Source of the DNA: Palsa-1400 sp036008545
GTDB taxonomy: Bacteria > Verrucomicrobiota > Verrucomicrobiia > Limisphaerales > Palsa-1400
Assembly: GCA_036008545.1 (NCBI GenBank)
Contig: DASYNM010000529.1
Span: 1-7,534, forward strand
Length of the DNA stretch: 7,534 nucleotides
Direction of reading: 5' to 3'
Positions 1-5,839 of the stretch are shown one piece after another. Position 1 is the first letter of the stretch. Each line of letters starts with the position of its first letter. Position numbers and translations under genes: made by a program. The notes beneath the pieces were generated by a model. The model saw nothing but the letters and a program-made list of their open reading frames with translations. It ran no database searches and was not told the origin of the DNA.

Positions 1-125
1 ACTGCGCCTGGGGTTTGGCAAGTGTATTTTGGGCCTTTACTGATCGGAGAGCTTTGGGACTGCGAAACCACCGGGATTCGAGCGCTGCGATATCGGAAAG
101 GCCAACGCCGCCGCTAACCTGTCAA

Positions 126-190
126 GCATCCGCTTCGCGGCGTCGTTCCGGCTCGCTACGCTCGCCTCCACTCCGCCGCGAAGCGGATGC
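126..190. repeat. Perfect 17-bp inverted repeat (REP-like hairpin)
   Basis: Bases 126-142 (GCATCCGCTTCGCGGCG) are the exact reverse complement of 174-190, with a 31-nt spacer. Each arm contains its own small palindrome (CCGC-TTC-GCGG at 130-140 and CCGC-GAA-GCGG at 176-186), so either a long stem-loop or two mini-hairpins could form. This two-level palindrome resembles REP/REPIN-type intergenic repeats. It lies about 90 nt downstream of the minus-strand deiminase stop codon and could terminate or stabilise that transcript, but no T-run follows the stem, so a classical intrinsic terminator is unlikely. The inverted repeat is seen directly; the REP-like label is inference. Confidence 0.75.
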
Positions 191-198
191 CCCATCCA

Positions 199-240
199 AA
201 AGTGTCACCTATGCGCTGAGGATAAAGTGTCACCTATGCG
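199..240. repeat. Two 17-bp direct repeats, 25-bp period
   Basis: AAAGTGTCACCTATGCG occurs exactly at 199-215 and again at 224-240, separated by 8 nt (CTGAGGAT). Two identical 17-mers at a 25-bp period in non-coding DNA suggest a repeated protein-binding site. Motifs of the AAAGTGTCACCTATG kind at multiple spaced copies are, as far as I recall, found at the ends of some insertion sequences whose transposases bind subterminal repeats (IS21/IS481-like elements). No transposase gene is visible here, so at most an element end or relic is present. The repeats are certain; the mobile-element reading is weak inference. Confidence 0.7.
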
Positions 241-279
241 GTGGGGAGGCCCCGAGTCTCGCCCTATCTTCGGGGGTGG

Positions 280-1350
280 TCATCCCGCCGGTTCCTGCTG
301 CGTGATGCAGTGGAAGGAGCCGAGGCCCCAAATCAGCTCCGTCGAATCAATGCCGATGACTTGACGGTCGGGAAATTCGCGTTGTAGTGTTTCCAATGCC
401 ACGCGGTCGTGTTTGTCGCGAAAGGTCGGCACCAGCACGATGCCGTTGGCGATGTAAAAGTTGGCGTAGCTGGCCGGCAAACGCTGCCCTTCGTATTCCA
501 CCAGGGCGGGCATGGGAAGTTCGACAATCCGGAAAGGCCGACCCGCGGTGTCGCGCATCAGGCGCAGGCGCTCCAGGTTCTCGCGCAAGATAGGGTAATT
601 CGCATCGGAGGTGTCGCGCTCCACCACGGCGGCCAGCGTCGTCGGATTGAGAAATCGCGCCAGATCGTCGATGTGGCCGTCGGTGTCATCGCCGACAATG
701 CCCTCCGTCAACCATAAAACCTGGTCCACGCCGAGATAATCGCAAAGGTATTTCTCAATCTGGGCCTGGCTCAAATGCGGATTGCGATTGGGATGCAGCA
801 AACAGGAAGTCGTCGTCAAAACCGTGCCGCGGCCGTTGACCTCAATGGAGCCGCCTTCCAGAATGATGCTCGGAGAAAAGAGCGGCAGTTCGAGCGCGCG
901 GGCGACGTGCTGCGGCACCGCGTCGTCCAAATCGAACGGAGGATATTTGCCGCCCCAGGCGTTGTAATTCCAATCCACCACGGCCCGCTGGCGGTGGTCC
1001 TGCTCATCGCGCACCAGGAATATCGGCCCGTGATCGCGGCACCACGGTTCGTAAGCGGGAATGTGGTGGAAGCGGACGCGGTCAAGAGGAGTTTTTTCCC
1101 CGCGCAAAAGGCCGCGCACCCAATCCTCCATCTCCTGGTTCCAAACATTGATATGCACATTCTCCGTGCGGACGAGGTGCCGGATCAATTCCGCATAGAC
1201 GGGCGGCACGCCGTCGTATTTGCCAGGGAAACTGATGCCTTCGGGGCGGGGCCACGTGAACCAGGTGCCCTCGTGCGGCTCCCATTCGGCAGGCATGCGA
1301 AAGCCCAGCGCCCTGGGCGTTGGCGCCGGCACAGGCGTCGCGATATCCAT
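280..1350 (-). CDS. aguA: Agmatine deiminase family protein (peptidyl-arginine deiminase fold)
   Basis: The predicted 356-residue protein belongs to the guanidino-group-modifying superfamily. Agmatine deiminases hydrolyse agmatine to N-carbamoylputrescine and ammonia in the cytoplasm, one route from arginine to putrescine. Visible family signatures are EPWCRDHGP (residues 101-109, with Asp106), EGGSIEVNGRGT (165-176), DDTDGHIDDLARF (221-233, with His226 and Asp228) and the C-terminal FHCITQQEP (346-354, nucleophile Cys348). The full catalytic set is therefore present and the length is normal for the family. The ATG at 1350 was chosen because conserved sequence begins soon after it (AEWEPHEGTWFTWP) and a candidate promoter lies just upstream. 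The frame stays open to 1980, but that part is antisense to lnt and shows no conserved motif. Another ATG at 1389 is possible. The loop before Cys348 reads GLGSF where typical agmatine deiminases have GGGNI, so substrate specificity is uncertain. No aguB or speA lies nearby. Confidence 0.88.
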   Translation of the reverse strand: MDIATPVPAPTPRALGFRMPAEWEPHEGTWFTWPRPEGISFPGKYDGVPPVYAELIRHLVRTENVHINVWNQEMEDWVRGLLRGEKTPLDRVRFHHIPAYEPWCRDHGPIFLVRDEQDHRQRAVVDWNYNAWGGKYPPFDLDDAVPQHVARALELPLFSPSIILEGGSIEVNGRGTVLTTTSCLLHPNRNPHLSQAQIEKYLCDYLGVDQVLWLTEGIVGDDTDGHIDDLARFLNPTTLAAVVERDTSDANYPILRENLERLRLMRDTAGRPFRIVELPMPALVEYEGQRLPASYANFYIANGIVLVPTFRDKHDRVALETLQREFPDRQVIGIDSTELIWGLGSFHCITQQEPAG

Positions 1351-1372
1351 TAGAGGCCATGACACACTGACG

Positions 1373-1402
1373 TTTAAAGCACCGAACATTGTGCGCTGGC
1401 AA
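1373..1402 (-). promoter_or_regulatory. Candidate sigma-70-type promoter for the deiminase gene
   Basis: Read on the minus strand, TTGCCA (bases 1397-1402; five of six matches to TTGACA) is followed after 18 nt by TTTAAA (1373-1378; four of six matches to TATAAT). Transcription would start near 1366, giving a leader of about 15 nt before the ATG at 1350. This placement supports 1350 over the alternative ATG at 1389, which would lie upstream of the start point. Prediction by eye only. Confidence 0.35.
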
Positions 1403-1431
1403 ACTAATTCGCTTTTGGCCAAGCTGTCGCA

Positions 1432-3075
1432 TTGAATAAATTTGCGACCAGTTCGGCGGGCCTGGGGTGTTTTGTTCTGGCGACGCTGGCCGGATTGCTC
1501 CTGAGCGCGGCGTTTGCGCCTTGGGAAGTCGCCGGCGCGGCCTGGGCAGGGCCGGGGCTGATGCTGTTTTGCGGCCTCGGACGAACAGGCGGACAGGCAT
1601 TCCGGCTGGGGTTCGCGGCGGGCTTCGTCCATTTTCTCAGTTCGCTCTACTGGCTGTTGTCCATGCCGTTCGCCTGGCACGGCATCCCCTTGGCGCCGGC
1701 CCTTGCTTGGACGGCCTTGAGCGCCTACTGCGGACTCTACATGGGCTTGTGGGTGTGGTTTTGCTGGAGAATTTTCCCCAGTGGGGCAGGGGAGCCGGAG
1801 TTTTCTCTCGTTGAGGCCGTTGACCGATTCCTCTCCGTCGCCTGGTTGAAACGATGCGGCTGGGCCGTCCTTTGCGCGGCGGCGTGGACTGCGCTGGAAA
1901 TGGCGCGGGCGCGATTCCTGAGCGGGTTCCCGTGGAATTTTCTGGGCGCCTCGCAATACACTTTGCTGCCATTGATTCAAATCGCCTCGATTACCGGTGT
2001 TTACGGCGTTTCGTTTATGATCGTTTGGTTTTCCGTGGCCGTCGCCGGCGTCATGCTAATCCTGGCGCGTCGTCCATCCACGGCGGCGATTTGGAGCCAG
2101 GCCGCGCTGCCGCTGCTGACTCTGGGTTGGATGGTCGCGTATGGGATGACCAAGACAGTGGGCATTCCCGCGCCGAACCGTCAAATCAAAGTGGCGATGA
2201 TCCAACCGAGCATTCCGCAGACGCTGATCTGGGATGTCAAAGAAAACGCGATTCGCTTTCAACAAGTTCTCGCCCTTTCCGAAAAGGCGCTGGCAGAAAA
2301 GCCCGATCTTCTGATCTGGCCAGAATCGGCCGTGCCTGAGCTTGCCCCTGAAAATTTTCAGGCCATCGAGGGACTGCTGGCCCGGCATCCGGCGTGGCTT
2401 ATTTTTTGCGCCGATTCGATGGAGCCTTTGCCCTCGGGCGGGACCGCGGATTACAACAGCGCTTTGCTGGTCAACCCGGCCGGCTTTGGCGAGGCTGAAT
2501 ACCACAAGCGGCGGTTGGTCATTTTTGGCGAATACATTCCGCTGCTCCATTGGCTGCCATTCTTGAAATGGCTGACGCCCATCGGCGACGGCTTCACTCC
2601 CGGCACAAATGCTGTTCAATTCGACTTGACTAGCCTGCACGCCAAAACGTCGGTGCTGATTTGCTTTGAAGACATGTTTCCGCAGGAGGCCCGCGAGCAC
2701 GTCGAAGACGACACCGATTTTCTGATCAACCTGACTAACGATGGCTGGTTTGGCGAAGGCGCGGAGCAGAAGCAGCAAGCGGCCAGCGCGCTGTTTCGAG
2801 CCATCGAGAACGGAGTGCCGCTGGTGCGCTGCTGCAACAACGGTCTGACCTGTTGGATCGACGCGCAAGGCCGCATCCAGCAAATCCTGAAGGCCGGCGC
2901 CAGCATTTACGGCCCCGGCTTCATCACACCGCAAATTCCCTTGCGCGAACCGGGCCAGCGCGCGCAAACGATCTACAACCGTTACGGCGATTGGTTCGGC
3001 TGGAGTTGCTTCCTTCTGAGCGGCCTCGGTTTGCTCCTCACGCTTCGTCGGCCAAGAGCGGAGACAGTGGTTTGA
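1432..3075 (+). CDS. lnt: Apolipoprotein N-acyltransferase
   Basis: Lnt is an inner-membrane enzyme that transfers an acyl chain from a phospholipid to the N-terminal cysteine of apolipoproteins, the last step of lipoprotein maturation in diderm bacteria. The 547-residue product has hydrophobic segments over roughly residues 10-240, then a periplasmic nitrilase-like domain (about 252-500) and a final membrane helix (about 520-537). The nitrilase-type triad is clear: Glu298 in LLIWPESAVPE, Lys359 in YHKRRLVIFGEYIP and Cys411 in SVLICFEDMFP. Glu367 and Glu413 match further essential glutamates of E. coli Lnt. The E. coli residue Tyr388 next to the nucleophile is Phe412 here. Translation appears to start at the TTG at 1432: an in-frame stop lies at 1405-1407 and the next ATG (1561) would remove the first membrane segment. 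No strong ribosome binding site is visible. The gene stands alone, divergent from the deiminase and converging on pheS. Confidence 0.95.
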   Translation: MNKFATSSAGLGCFVLATLAGLLLSAAFAPWEVAGAAWAGPGLMLFCGLGRTGGQAFRLGFAAGFVHFLSSLYWLLSMPFAWHGIPLAPALAWTALSAYCGLYMGLWVWFCWRIFPSGAGEPEFSLVEAVDRFLSVAWLKRCGWAVLCAAAWTALEMARARFLSGFPWNFLGASQYTLLPLIQIASITGVYGVSFMIVWFSVAVAGVMLILARRPSTAAIWSQAALPLLTLGWMVAYGMTKTVGIPAPNRQIKVAMIQPSIPQTLIWDVKENAIRFQQVLALSEKALAEKPDLLIWPESAVPELAPENFQAIEGLLARHPAWLIFCADSMEPLPSGGTADYNSALLVNPAGFGEAEYHKRRLVIFGEYIPLLHWLPFLKWLTPIGDGFTPGTNAVQFDLTSLHAKTSVLICFEDMFPQEAREHVEDDTDFLINLTNDGWFGEGAEQKQQAASALFRAIENGVPLVRCCNNGLTCWIDAQGRIQQILKAGASIYGPGFITPQIPLREPGQRAQTIYNRYGDWFGWSCFLLSGLGLLLTLRRPRAETVV

Positions 3076-3109
3076 TTCCGCTGCTTTGGATAATTCATAA
3101 AACGAAGTT

Positions 3110-3231
3110 GAAGCCACAGGATGACACAGATGAACGCAGATCGGAAAGGGATGTAAAGCGAGAGAAGTCACACGGCGAGAGAAGCATTCTTCTCTAAGAA
3201 TCTGTGCTTATCTGTGTGCATCTGTGGCTTC
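3110..3231. repeat. Intergenic palindromic repeat with 10-bp sub-repeats
   Basis: Arms 3110-3141 and 3200-3231 are inverted copies (25 of 32 positions pair without gaps; the outer ten bases pair perfectly). The right arm is built of three 10-bp units ATCTGTGNNN starting at 3200, 3210 and 3220. The left arm has matching units CACAGGATGA, CACAGATGAA and CGCAGATCGG from 3115. The element fills most of the gap between the convergent lnt and pheS genes and could act as a two-way transcription barrier. Similar 'CACAGATGAACACAGAT' palindromes are, from memory, dispersed in many environmental genomes including Verrucomicrobiota and Planctomycetota. It encodes no convincing protein. Confidence 0.8.
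3178..3195. repeat. Short perfect hairpin inside the intergenic repeat
   Basis: AGAGAAG (3178-3184) and CTTCTCT (3189-3195) form a perfect 7-bp stem around a 4-nt loop CATT. It sits in the centre of the larger palindrome at 3110-3231, close to its right arm. It is A/T-containing and has no T-run after it on either strand, so it is not a standard intrinsic terminator. It may be part of the structure of the repeat. Confidence 0.45.
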
Positions 3232-3266
3232 CGCTGGCGCCTGAACACCAACTGCTGGATCTTAGG

Positions 3267-4259
3267 TCAAAACTGCCGCAAAAACCGCACGTCGTTTTCG
3301 TAGAACAACCGCACGTCGGTGATGTTATAGCGGATCATTGCGACCCGCTCAATGCCGAAGCCGAACGCCCAACCCGTCCACTCCTCAGGATCGTAGCCGA
3401 CTTGCTCGAAGACCTTCGGATGCACCATGCCGCAACCGGCGATCTCCAGCCATTCCTTGCCCATTTTTCGGGTGAGCGCGCTGGAAAAATCGATCTCAAA
3501 GCTCGGCTCGGTGTAGGAAAAATAGTGCGGCCGAAAACGGATTTTCGTCTCCTCGCCCAGCAACTCCTTGAAGACAAATTCGACCGTCCCCTTCAAATCT
3601 CCCACCGTAACTTTGCGATCCACGTAAAGCCCCTCGATCTGGTGAAACGTCGGGTTATGCGTGGCGTCCGGATTGTCCCGCCGATAGACACGCCCCGGCG
3701 CGATGATGCGCACGGGCGGCCGCTGCTTTTCCATCGCGCGGATTTGCACCGAGGAGGTATGGGTGCGCAGGAGCAGGCGGTCGCGGGTCTGTAGATAAAA
3801 CGTGTCCTGCAAATCGCGCGCCGGGTGGTCCGCGGGCGTATTGAGAGCGTCGAAGCAATGATACTCGTCCTCTACTTCCGGCCCGTCGGCGACGGCAAAT
3901 CCGATCTTGCGGAAGCTGCGCACGATGTCTTCCGTGACCTGCGTCAGCGGATGAAGTTTGCCCAACGGTCTGCGCCGGCCCGGCAATGTGAAATCGGTCG
4001 CTTCCTTCGGCAGTGCGGCCTTGAGCTCCAATTCGCCACGGCGTTCGGCGAAGGCAGCTTCCAACTCCGCCTTGGCTTGGTTGATGAGTTTGCCCGCGGC
4101 GGGACGCTCTTCCTTGGGCAACGCGCCCAATTGCTTCATCTCAGCGGTGATTTTTCCATGCGGGCCGATCCACGCCCCTTTGGCTTGGTCGAGCGCCGCC
4201 AAATCCGCTGCCGCTTTGAATTCGGCCAGCGCGGATTGCTTGAGCGGTTCGATGTCCAT
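3267..4259 (-). CDS. pheS: Phenylalanyl-tRNA synthetase alpha subunit
   Basis: PheS is the catalytic subunit of the alpha2-beta2 class II synthetase that attaches phenylalanine to tRNA-Phe. The 330-residue length matches bacterial PheS (E. coli 327). Residues 1-85 form the charged, helical N-terminal arm that contacts tRNA. The catalytic domain follows, with HPLTQVTEDIVRSFRKIGF (103-121) in motif 1, the RTHTS loop (165-169), GRVYRRDNPDATHNPTFHQI (189-208) in motif 2, and GWAFGFGIERVAMIRY (296-311) as motif 3. Ala298 corresponds to the E. coli Ala294 that limits the size of the amino-acid pocket. Start ATG 4259 gives the normal N-terminus; an open frame upstream to 4418 overlaps rplT and is not family-like. 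The gene is last in the rpmI-rplT-pheS cluster, 41 nt after rplT. The beta-subunit gene pheT, often directly downstream, is absent; lnt lies there on the other strand. Confidence 0.97.
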   Translation of the reverse strand: MDIEPLKQSALAEFKAAADLAALDQAKGAWIGPHGKITAEMKQLGALPKEERPAAGKLINQAKAELEAAFAERRGELELKAALPKEATDFTLPGRRRPLGKLHPLTQVTEDIVRSFRKIGFAVADGPEVEDEYHCFDALNTPADHPARDLQDTFYLQTRDRLLLRTHTSSVQIRAMEKQRPPVRIIAPGRVYRRDNPDATHNPTFHQIEGLYVDRKVTVGDLKGTVEFVFKELLGEETKIRFRPHYFSYTEPSFEIDFSSALTRKMGKEWLEIAGCGMVHPKVFEQVGYDPEEWTGWAFGFGIERVAMIRYNITDVRLFYENDVRFLRQF

Positions 4260-4300
4260 GTCGTTTTGGGACAGTCGCCGGCGCGGCCCTGCGGCAGACT

Positions 4301-4675
4301 TTACTTTTGCGGCGCGGCCTTGGTCTTGAGTGCTTTTTGGGCCAATTCCACCAATTCCCCGAACGCGGCGGCGTCGCGCGCGGCCAAGTCGGCAAGCATT
4401 TTGCGGTTCAACGCGCAATTGGCCGCCTTGAGGCCCTCTATGAATCGGCTATAAGTGATGCCGGCGGCGCGCGCCGAGGCATTGATGCGCACCTGCCAAA
4501 GCGCGCGGAAATTCCGCTTCTTGGTTTTGCGATCGCGGTAGGCATATTGCATGCCGTGATCGAGCGCATCGGAGGCGTAACGATACAACTTGGAGCGCTT
4601 CAGGCGAAAGCCCTTGGCGGCTTTGATGACGCGAATACGGCGCTTACGTGAGGCGGGGGAATTAGTGACGCGCAT
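4301..4675 (-). CDS. rplT: 50S ribosomal protein L20
   Basis: L20 binds 23S rRNA early in assembly of the large ribosomal subunit and in some bacteria also represses its own operon by binding the mRNA. The 124-residue product begins with the diagnostic MRVTNSPASRKRRIRV and continues with a very basic N-terminal extension (residues 1-60, including SKLYRYASDALDHGMQYAYR). A globular C-terminal part follows, with INASARAAGITYSRFIEGLK and LNRKMLADLAARDAAAFGEL. The length is slightly above the usual 115-120 because of a short Lys/Ala-rich tail. It follows rpmI by 21 nt and precedes pheS by 41 nt on the same strand, so the three genes are almost certainly co-transcribed. The usual purine-rich ribosome binding site is not visible before its ATG; the minus strand there is pyrimidine-rich (CCTCCTCC). 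Confidence 0.97.
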   Translation of the reverse strand: MRVTNSPASRKRRIRVIKAAKGFRLKRSKLYRYASDALDHGMQYAYRDRKTKKRNFRALWQVRINASARAAGITYSRFIEGLKAANCALNRKMLADLAARDAAAFGELVELAQKALKTKAAPQK

Positions 4676-4696
4676 AAAATGGAGGAGGCGGACGGG

Positions 4697-4906
4697 TTAG
4701 TGGCTGAAGGGCAAATTCTGCAGGATGCGGTAGGCATCGGTCGGATCGACCTGCTTGGAAGTGCCGAGGCTCCGGCGGCGCTTGGGGCTTTTGGTTTGCA
4801 GCAAGTGCCGTTTGCCGGCGCGCATGCGCATGACTTTGCCGCGAGCGGTTATCTTGAACCGCTTGGCGACCGATTTCTTGGTCTTAATGCCTTTGGGGCG
4901 TCGCAT
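4697..4906 (-). CDS. rpmI: 50S ribosomal protein L35
   Basis: L35 is a small basic protein of the large ribosomal subunit. The 69-residue product shows the family signatures KTKKSVAKRFKITARGKV (residues 9-26) and RAGKRHLLQTKSPKRRRSLG (29-48). It is a few residues longer than the usual 64-66 because of the MRRPKGI start and a short C-terminal extension. About 30% of its residues are Lys or Arg, as expected for an rRNA-binding protein. It is the first gene of the rpmI-rplT-pheS cluster. The translation factor gene infC, which precedes rpmI in many bacteria, is not there; a divergent CbiX-like gene begins 41 bp away. Confidence 0.96.
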   Translation of the reverse strand: MRRPKGIKTKKSVAKRFKITARGKVMRMRAGKRHLLQTKSPKRRRSLGTSKQVDPTDAYRILQNLPFSH

Positions 4907-4922
4907 AATTTATTAGTTCTAT

Positions 4923-4935
4923 TCCTTCAAAAGGA
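4923..4935. promoter_or_regulatory. Small palindrome giving a Shine-Dalgarno-like core on both strands
   Basis: TCCTT-CAA-AAGGA is a perfect 5-bp inverted repeat with a 3-nt centre, located between the divergent rpmI and CbiX-like genes. Its symmetry places an AAGGA core 12 nt before the plus-strand ATG at 4948 and another 16 nt or so before the minus-strand rpmI ATG. Both distances are longer than the optimal 5-9 nt, so its use as ribosome binding site is uncertain. It could equally be a small hairpin at the 5' end of the rpmI transcript. Confidence 0.3.
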
Positions 4936-4940
4936 CGCGC

Positions 4941-4969
4941 AATATAGATGGTGCGCCCACTGCGCGCAA
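4941..4969 (-). promoter_or_regulatory. Candidate promoter of rpmI-rplT-pheS
   Basis: On the minus strand TTGCGC (4964-4969) is followed after 17 nt by TATATT (4941-4946), a good -10 match with a weak -35. Transcription would begin near 4934, leaving a leader of under 30 nt before rpmI, too short for a large L20- or Phe-responsive leader. The site overlaps the first codons of the CbiX-like gene if that gene starts at 4948. Prediction by eye. Confidence 0.35.
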
Positions 4970-5826
4970 GCTGTTTTTTTGTGAGCGAAAACTACTCAGA
5001 CGCCGCGTTGGTGCTGATCGGCCACGGCTCGACCGTGAATGCTGATTCCGCCGCGCCCACTCACCAGCACGCCGATGCCTTGCGCCAGCGCGGCCTCTTC
5101 GCGCAAGTGCGTGAAGCCTTTTGGAAGCAGGAGCCCTATGTCTGGCAAGTCCTGCGGGGCGTATTCGCTCCGCGCGTGTTCATCGTCCCGCTGTTTATCA
5201 GCGAAGGCTACTTCACCGAGGAAGTCATCCCGCGCGAGCTCGGCTTGCGCCTTCCGGGCGAAACAAACTTCGCCCGCACGCAACAACGCGGCAGCCAGAC
5301 TCTCCATTACTGCGGTCCCGTCGGCACGCATCCCAGCATGACCGAGGTCTTGCTGGCCCGCGCGCGCGACATCGTCCAGGCTTTCCCATTTCCACGCCCG
5401 CCCAAGCCGTCCGACACCGCCCTCTTCGTCGCAGGCCACGGCACCAGCAACAACGAGAATTCGCGCCAAGCCATCGAGCAACAGGCCGATTTGATCCGCG
5501 CCCGTCAGCTATACGCGGAAGTCCGCGCCGTCTTCATGGAAGAGGACCCGCGCATCGGCGACTGCGCCCAGCTTGCGAGCGTCAAGAATATCGTGATGGT
5601 TCCATTCTTCATCAGCGACGGCTTGCATTCCTACGAAGACATCCCCGTCATGCTAGGCGTGCCCGAACGAGTCGTGCGCGAGCGCTTGAAGCAAGGTCAA
5701 CCGACCTGGCGCAATCCCACCGAGCGCGACGGCAAGTTAATCTGGTACACCGCCGCCATCGGCAGCGAACCCCACTTGCCCGATGTCATCCTGGAACGCG
5801 TCCGCGAGGCGGCTGGTCGAACCTAA
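4948..5826 (+). CDS. Two-domain CbiX/SirB-like sirohydrochlorin chelatase family protein
   Basis: CbiX and SirB proteins insert Co(II) or Fe(II) into sirohydrochlorin for cobalamin or siroheme synthesis. The 292-residue protein is an internal duplication. Half one has LVLIGHGSTVNADSAAP (residues 21-37), FIVPLFISEGYFTEEVIP (78-95) and GPVGTHPSM (123-131). Half two has LFVAGHGTSNNENSRQ (159-174), IVMVPFFISDGLHSYEDIP (215-233) and IGSEPHLPDV (271-280). The first metal-binding His is present in both halves (His26, His164). The second, usually G-x-H before the EDIP-like motif, is kept in half two (His227) but is Phe89 in half one, so half two is likely the catalytic one. There is no signal peptide, so the protein is probably cytoplasmic. 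The start could be ATG 4948 or the in-frame GTG at 4981; the latter is nearer to the first conserved residues and would clear the rpmI promoter. No other cobalamin or siroheme gene is nearby, so the metal and product are not settled. Confidence 0.85.
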   Translation: MVRPLRASCFFVSENYSDAALVLIGHGSTVNADSAAPTHQHADALRQRGLFAQVREAFWKQEPYVWQVLRGVFAPRVFIVPLFISEGYFTEEVIPRELGLRLPGETNFARTQQRGSQTLHYCGPVGTHPSMTEVLLARARDIVQAFPFPRPPKPSDTALFVAGHGTSNNENSRQAIEQQADLIRARQLYAEVRAVFMEEDPRIGDCAQLASVKNIVMVPFFISDGLHSYEDIPVMLGVPERVVRERLKQGQPTWRNPTERDGKLIWYTAAIGSEPHLPDVILERVREAAGRT

Positions 5827-5839
5827 TTTCCGGCGCGCC

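Noticed and set aside
120..125. TTGACA on the minus strand as a -35 element
   Set aside because: No -10-like hexamer occurs 16-18 nt downstream, and no gene follows in that direction within the window.
15..305. A 96-codon plus-strand open frame at the left end
   Set aside because: It runs through the inverted repeat, both direct repeats and into the end of the deiminase gene, and its Ser/Arg/Pro-rich translation has no recognisable motif.
775..1353. A 192-codon plus-strand open frame
   Set aside because: It is antisense to the well-supported deiminase gene and its translation matches no family I recognise.
1351..1980. A 210-codon upstream extension of the deiminase frame on the minus strand
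   Set aside because: It is antisense to lnt, low in complexity (rich in Arg, Pro, Gln), and has no family resemblance; the deiminase motifs start after the ATG at 1350.
2056..3171. A 371-codon open frame on the minus strand
   Set aside because: It lies entirely opposite lnt, whose catalytic motifs are unambiguous, and part of it reads through the palindromic repeat. It is an antisense shadow caused by high GC content.
3200..3231. CRISPR-like short repeats
   Set aside because: The units are contiguous 10-bp tandem copies without spacers and form one arm of a palindrome; no cas gene is present.
3825..4454. A 209-codon plus-strand open frame
   Set aside because: It is antisense to pheS and rplT, both certain.
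5827..5839. GGCGCGCC palindrome between the convergent CbiX-like and DUF5069-like genes as terminator
   Set aside because: It is an 8-bp self-complementary sequence without room for a loop and without a T-run, so it cannot act as an intrinsic terminator.
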